A stretch of 33,941 nucleotides of DNA from positions 1-33,941 of the forward strand of contig JAMCTM010000035.1 of NCBI GenBank assembly GCA_023379465.1. Direction: 5' to 3'. The stretch is from Patescibacteria group bacterium (GTDB lineage: Bacteria > Patescibacteria > Microgenomatia > Levybacterales > UBA12049). Under the pieces are notes generated by a model, which ran no database searches, had not been told where the DNA came from, and worked only from the letters and a program-made list of their open reading frames with translations. This document shows positions 31,701-33,941 of this stretch, piece by piece. Every line of letters begins with the position of its first letter. Position 1 is the first letter of the stretch. Made by a program: the position numbers and the translations under genes.

Positions 31701-31992
31701 CGAAGCCTTGGAGGAAGAATCGCAAACACAAAGAGTAATTGTCGGGGGAATTGTCGAGGCAATAAGAAGAATTTTTACAAAGAGATCGGGCAGCGAAATG
31801 GCATTTGTAACTATTGCCAACGAAAACGGTGCATCTTTGGAGTGCGTAGTATTTCCGAAAATATTTGATCAGTACAAAAATCTTCTGGTTAAAGAAACGG
31901 TCATAGTTGTAAGCGGTAAAATAGATTCTAAAAACGATAAGCCGGTAATACTCGTTGACAAAATTCAAGGATTAGGCAGTTTTTCTTCTTGA
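28768..31992 (+). CDS. dnaE: DNA polymerase III alpha subunit
   Basis: 1074 residues. An N-terminal PHP domain (FVHLHNHSEYSLLDG, AITDHGNMYGAI) is followed by the C-family polymerase core, GPGRGSNAGSIVSYAL, and the catalytic PPDIDLDFAD with Asp400 and Asp402, nearly the same numbers as in E. coli. Then come KLRKAVGKK, GFGKAHAACYATIAF, a helix-hairpin-helix region (IRFGLSAVKNVG), and a C-terminal OB fold (VIVGGIVEAIRRIFTKRSG). It is the main replicative polymerase. It is somewhat shorter than the usual 1160 residues, with a reduced C-terminal tau-binding region. It starts inside the GGDEF gene. Confidence 0.97.
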   Translation: MAEFVHLHNHSEYSLLDGLSKIKDMVRRAKELNMKAIAITDHGNMYGAINFYKTCVSEGIKPIIGAEIYISKRSRHDKEAGVDSDSNHLVLLAKNFNGYKNLMKIISIAGLEGYYYKPRTDLELLRQYGKDIVCLSACLNGFIAEPLLKNQQETAEKRAKELNAIFGQGNFYLELQKHLNIPEQETLNLKLVTLSKKLGIPLVATNDNHYVQTDDAEAQEALLCIQTQTTLDTKGRKLTMIDSPDFYIKSQEEMTGFFVQNPEAIDNTVKIAQMCNIEIPLGKWIMPNLEVPGGITPAEYIKQKVEEGLKKRYKTITTEIRERADYELSIILKKGYETYILIVADFVNWAKSQGITVGPGRGSNAGSIVSYALEISDIDPLFFKLPFERFLNPMRPSPPDIDLDFADNRRDEVIEYVTKKYGEDKVAQIITFGTMEARGSVRDIGRVLGFPYAIPDRISKMIPPGWQGHAMTIDKALEQSPELKIAYTTEEDTRRILDLARKVEGVARHASVHAAGVVIADEEITEYTPLQRETNGDKIITQYDMYSIGEDGVGLLKIDFLGLRNLTIIQEALRFIEENQGKKIDFAKVPFEDDKTYKLLASGETTGIFQLESAGMRRYIKELKPTSIFDLQAMVALYRPGPMANIPEFIKRKHNPKLIKYPDKRLEDVLNQSYGIITFQDDLLLTAIKVAGYSWLEADKLRKAVGKKIPSEMKKEHDHFVQGCISNGMTKEKAEGLWVLFEPFAGYGFGKAHAACYATIAFRTAYLKANYPVEFMTALLTAESRGTSGPVKNEKISQAVAECKRLKISVLPPDVNKSGSEFTIENNTKIRFGLSAVKNVGDAAITNILEQRENGDFKSFEDFCNRVNLSVINKKTMESLIKSGAMDKFGNRAKLLIDYPEIVDKSNKKKKQSSTGQTSLFGEDLDDPPQPNTPEYSPDDFSKNEKLAFEKEFLGFYLTEHPQMDNLIKLREKVTHQIEALEEESQTQRVIVGGIVEAIRRIFTKRSGSEMAFVTIANENGASLECVVFPKIFDQYKNLLVKETVIVVSGKIDSKNDKPVILVDKIQGLGSFSS

Positions 31993-32017
31993 CTTGAGGC
32001 TAAATTATCCGTAAAAT
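31989..32017 (+). promoter_or_regulatory. Promoter of the ATP synthase operon
   Basis: TTGACT at 31989-31994 (overlapping the dnaE stop), 17-base spacer, TAAAAT at 32012-32017. It ends 9 bases before the atpB ATG, so atpB would be translated from a nearly leaderless mRNA. Confidence 0.65.
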
Positions 32018-32026
32018 ATATAACTA

Positions 32027-32982
<956 letters not shown>

Positions 32983-32985
32983 AAT

Positions 32986-33489
32986 ATGGGATTTTTAAAA
33001 GACCTTGGATTTGATCCCGTTTTGCTGGGGGCTCAAGTCTTAAACTTTTTGATAATATATTACCTTTTAAAACGCTTTTTATATAAGCCGGTTATGGATA
33101 TGATCAAATCGCGTGAAGATAAGATCGCGGAGGGGTTAAAGCAGGCTGAAGAATCAAGAACAACTTTAGAAAAGACGCTCGAAGAGGAGACGAAAATACT
33201 GCAAAAAGCGGAAATCCAGGCGCAAAAGATAATTGAGGATGCAAAAGAGCAGGCTCTCGATGCATCCAGGCAAATAGACGAAAATGCAAAGCAGGAGGCC
33301 GACAGAATTATTCTCGCGGCGAGAGAGAAAATCGAACAGGAATCAAGAGATACGGAAGCAAGACTCACCCAAAAGATAAGCTTAATTGCTTCCGATATGG
33401 TAGCAAAATCTTTGGAAGGACTTATTTCGGAAAAAGAGCAAAAACAGATTTTGGAAAAAACTTTGCATAATATTAAAAACGTAAACTGA
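32986..33489 (+). CDS. atpF: F-type ATP synthase subunit b
   Basis: 167 residues, normal length. One N-terminal membrane helix (PVLLGAQVLNFLIIYYLLKRFL) leads into KPVMDMIKSREDKIAEGLKQAEESR, and a long charged coiled coil rich in Glu, Lys, Ala and Gln follows. Subunit b is the peripheral stalk that holds F1 still. It begins 3 bases after atpE and has no clear Shine-Dalgarno. Confidence 0.95.
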   Translation: MGFLKDLGFDPVLLGAQVLNFLIIYYLLKRFLYKPVMDMIKSREDKIAEGLKQAEESRTTLEKTLEEETKILQKAEIQAQKIIEDAKEQALDASRQIDENAKQEADRIILAAREKIEQESRDTEARLTQKISLIASDMVAKSLEGLISEKEQKQILEKTLHNIKNVN

Positions 33490-33490
33490 T

Positions 33491-33838
33491 ATGGACAAAA
33501 AATTAATTAAAAAACTCGCCTCGGCAAGTTATACAAAAAATTTACTTGACGAGGTAAAAGTAAACAAAATAGCAAAAGAACTTAACAGAAAAGAGCTTAA
33601 GCTGTACGTTTTAGCTCTGAAGAATATCGAAAGGGCAAATACGGTTTATGCATATTTTCCGTATTTCCCGGGTAAAGATGATATAAAAAACCTGAAACGA
33701 CTGTATCCTGACAAAAAATTAGTTGCCAAAACGGATAAAAGCCTGATTGCAGGCGTAAGAATAGTAAACAACGATATTATTTATGAGAACAACATTAAAA
33801 ATAATCTTAACAAGATAATTTCTTTAATAAGTGAATAG
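33491..33838 (+). CDS. atpH: F-type ATP synthase subunit delta, short form
   Basis: 115 residues, against about 175-180 for typical delta/OSCP. The C-terminal portion is recognisable: LVAKTDKSLIAGVRIVNNDIIYENNIKNNLNKI corresponds in pieces to the conserved GGxxIxxGDxxxDxSixxxL ending. The N-terminal helical bundle that caps the alpha subunits is shortened to perhaps two or three helices (KKLASASYTKNLLDE, KELNRKELKLYVLALKNIERA). Identity is supported by operon position between atpF and atpA. The gene follows atpF by one base. Confidence 0.8.
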   Translation: MDKKLIKKLASASYTKNLLDEVKVNKIAKELNRKELKLYVLALKNIERANTVYAYFPYFPGKDDIKNLKRLYPDKKLVAKTDKSLIAGVRIVNNDIIYENNIKNNLNKIISLISE

Positions 33839-33842
33839 CAAG

Positions 33843-33941
33843 ATGCAAAATTCAGATAAAATAATTGAAAAACTGGAAAAAAAGCTTTCGACGTTTTCCG
33901 CGCAAGGATCATCTACGAACGTAGGGACTGTCGAAAAAAAC
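33843..33941 (+). CDS. atpA: F-type ATP synthase subunit alpha (5' end only)
   Basis: 33 codons from an ATG 4 bases after atpH to the window edge. The residues show a charged N-terminal helix (SDKIIEKLEKKLSTF) followed by STNVGTVEKN, which fits the start of the alpha beta-barrel (normally VGTVxxVGDGIA). Operon order b-delta-alpha supports this. The gene is cut by the window edge, not broken. Confidence 0.8.
   Translation, partial: MQNSDKIIEKLEKKLSTFSAQGSSTNVGTVEKN

Overview
The window reads as a slice of a small-genome bacterium, most likely a member of the Candidate Phyla Radiation (Patescibacteria). This is inferred from short, divergent versions of core proteins: an Obg without a C-terminal domain, an L19 that starts inside the fold, a 115-residue ATP synthase delta and a divergent DNA polymerase III delta. 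Many start codons also lie at the probable transcription start, and the gene set is lean and housekeeping-rich. TGA is used as stop (for example in gatA, gatD and rplS), so the code is the standard bacterial one and not the TGA=Gly code of Gracilibacteria/Absconditabacteria. I see no insertion sequence, prophage, CRISPR array or plasmid function. A class-level assignment is not possible from this sequence.

Layout. 1-1215: the end of an unidentified gene, an orphan small protein, an HD-domain phosphohydrolase (-), and a short + strand transcription unit with a near-consensus promoter, three hairpins and a terminator (probable small RNA). 1218-5895: obgE (-) and an RlmI-like methyltransferase (+) fire from one symmetric bidirectional promoter. 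They are followed by a secreted glycosidase-like protein, a YkuK-type RNase H-fold protein, a zinc-peptidase-like protein and a divergent holA. 5905-11907: a central carbon run (phosphohexomutase, bifunctional phosphoglucose/phosphomannose isomerase, PEP-synthase-like protein, enolase). 11900-15946: rsmI, a DedA membrane protein, and lexA divergent from uvrB. 15949-18752 (-): yraN (frameshifted), rplS, pyrG and a DUF1801 protein. 18826-19776 (-): tRNA-Gly(CCC), a LysM protein, tRNA-Asp(GTC). 19865-33941 (+): polX, lemA, htpX, murT-gatD, gatCAB, a small GGDEF protein, dnaE, and the start of the F-type ATP synthase operon (atpB-E-F-H-A), cut off in atpA.

How it works together. The genes cover replication and repair (dnaE, holA, polX, uvrB, lexA), translation (gatCAB for Gln/Asn-tRNA, rplS, rsmI, obgE, two tRNAs), wall building (murT/gatD amidation, LysM), sugar-phosphate interconversion and lower glycolysis, CTP synthesis, and ATP synthesis. 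Most adjacent same-strand genes overlap by 1-8 bases, implying translational coupling. About a dozen transcription units have a -10 hexamer 5-9 bases upstream of the start codon, implying leaderless mRNAs. A few genes (lemA, the LysM gene, atpE) carry strong Shine-Dalgarno sequences, so both initiation modes coexist.

Best leads for new biology: the small RNA at about 1132-1213 with mutually exclusive pairings; the palindromic promoter at 2190-2212; the PEP-synthase-like protein that lacks the catalytic cysteine; yraN interrupted at an A9 run; and a CTP synthase altered at its CTP-feedback residues.
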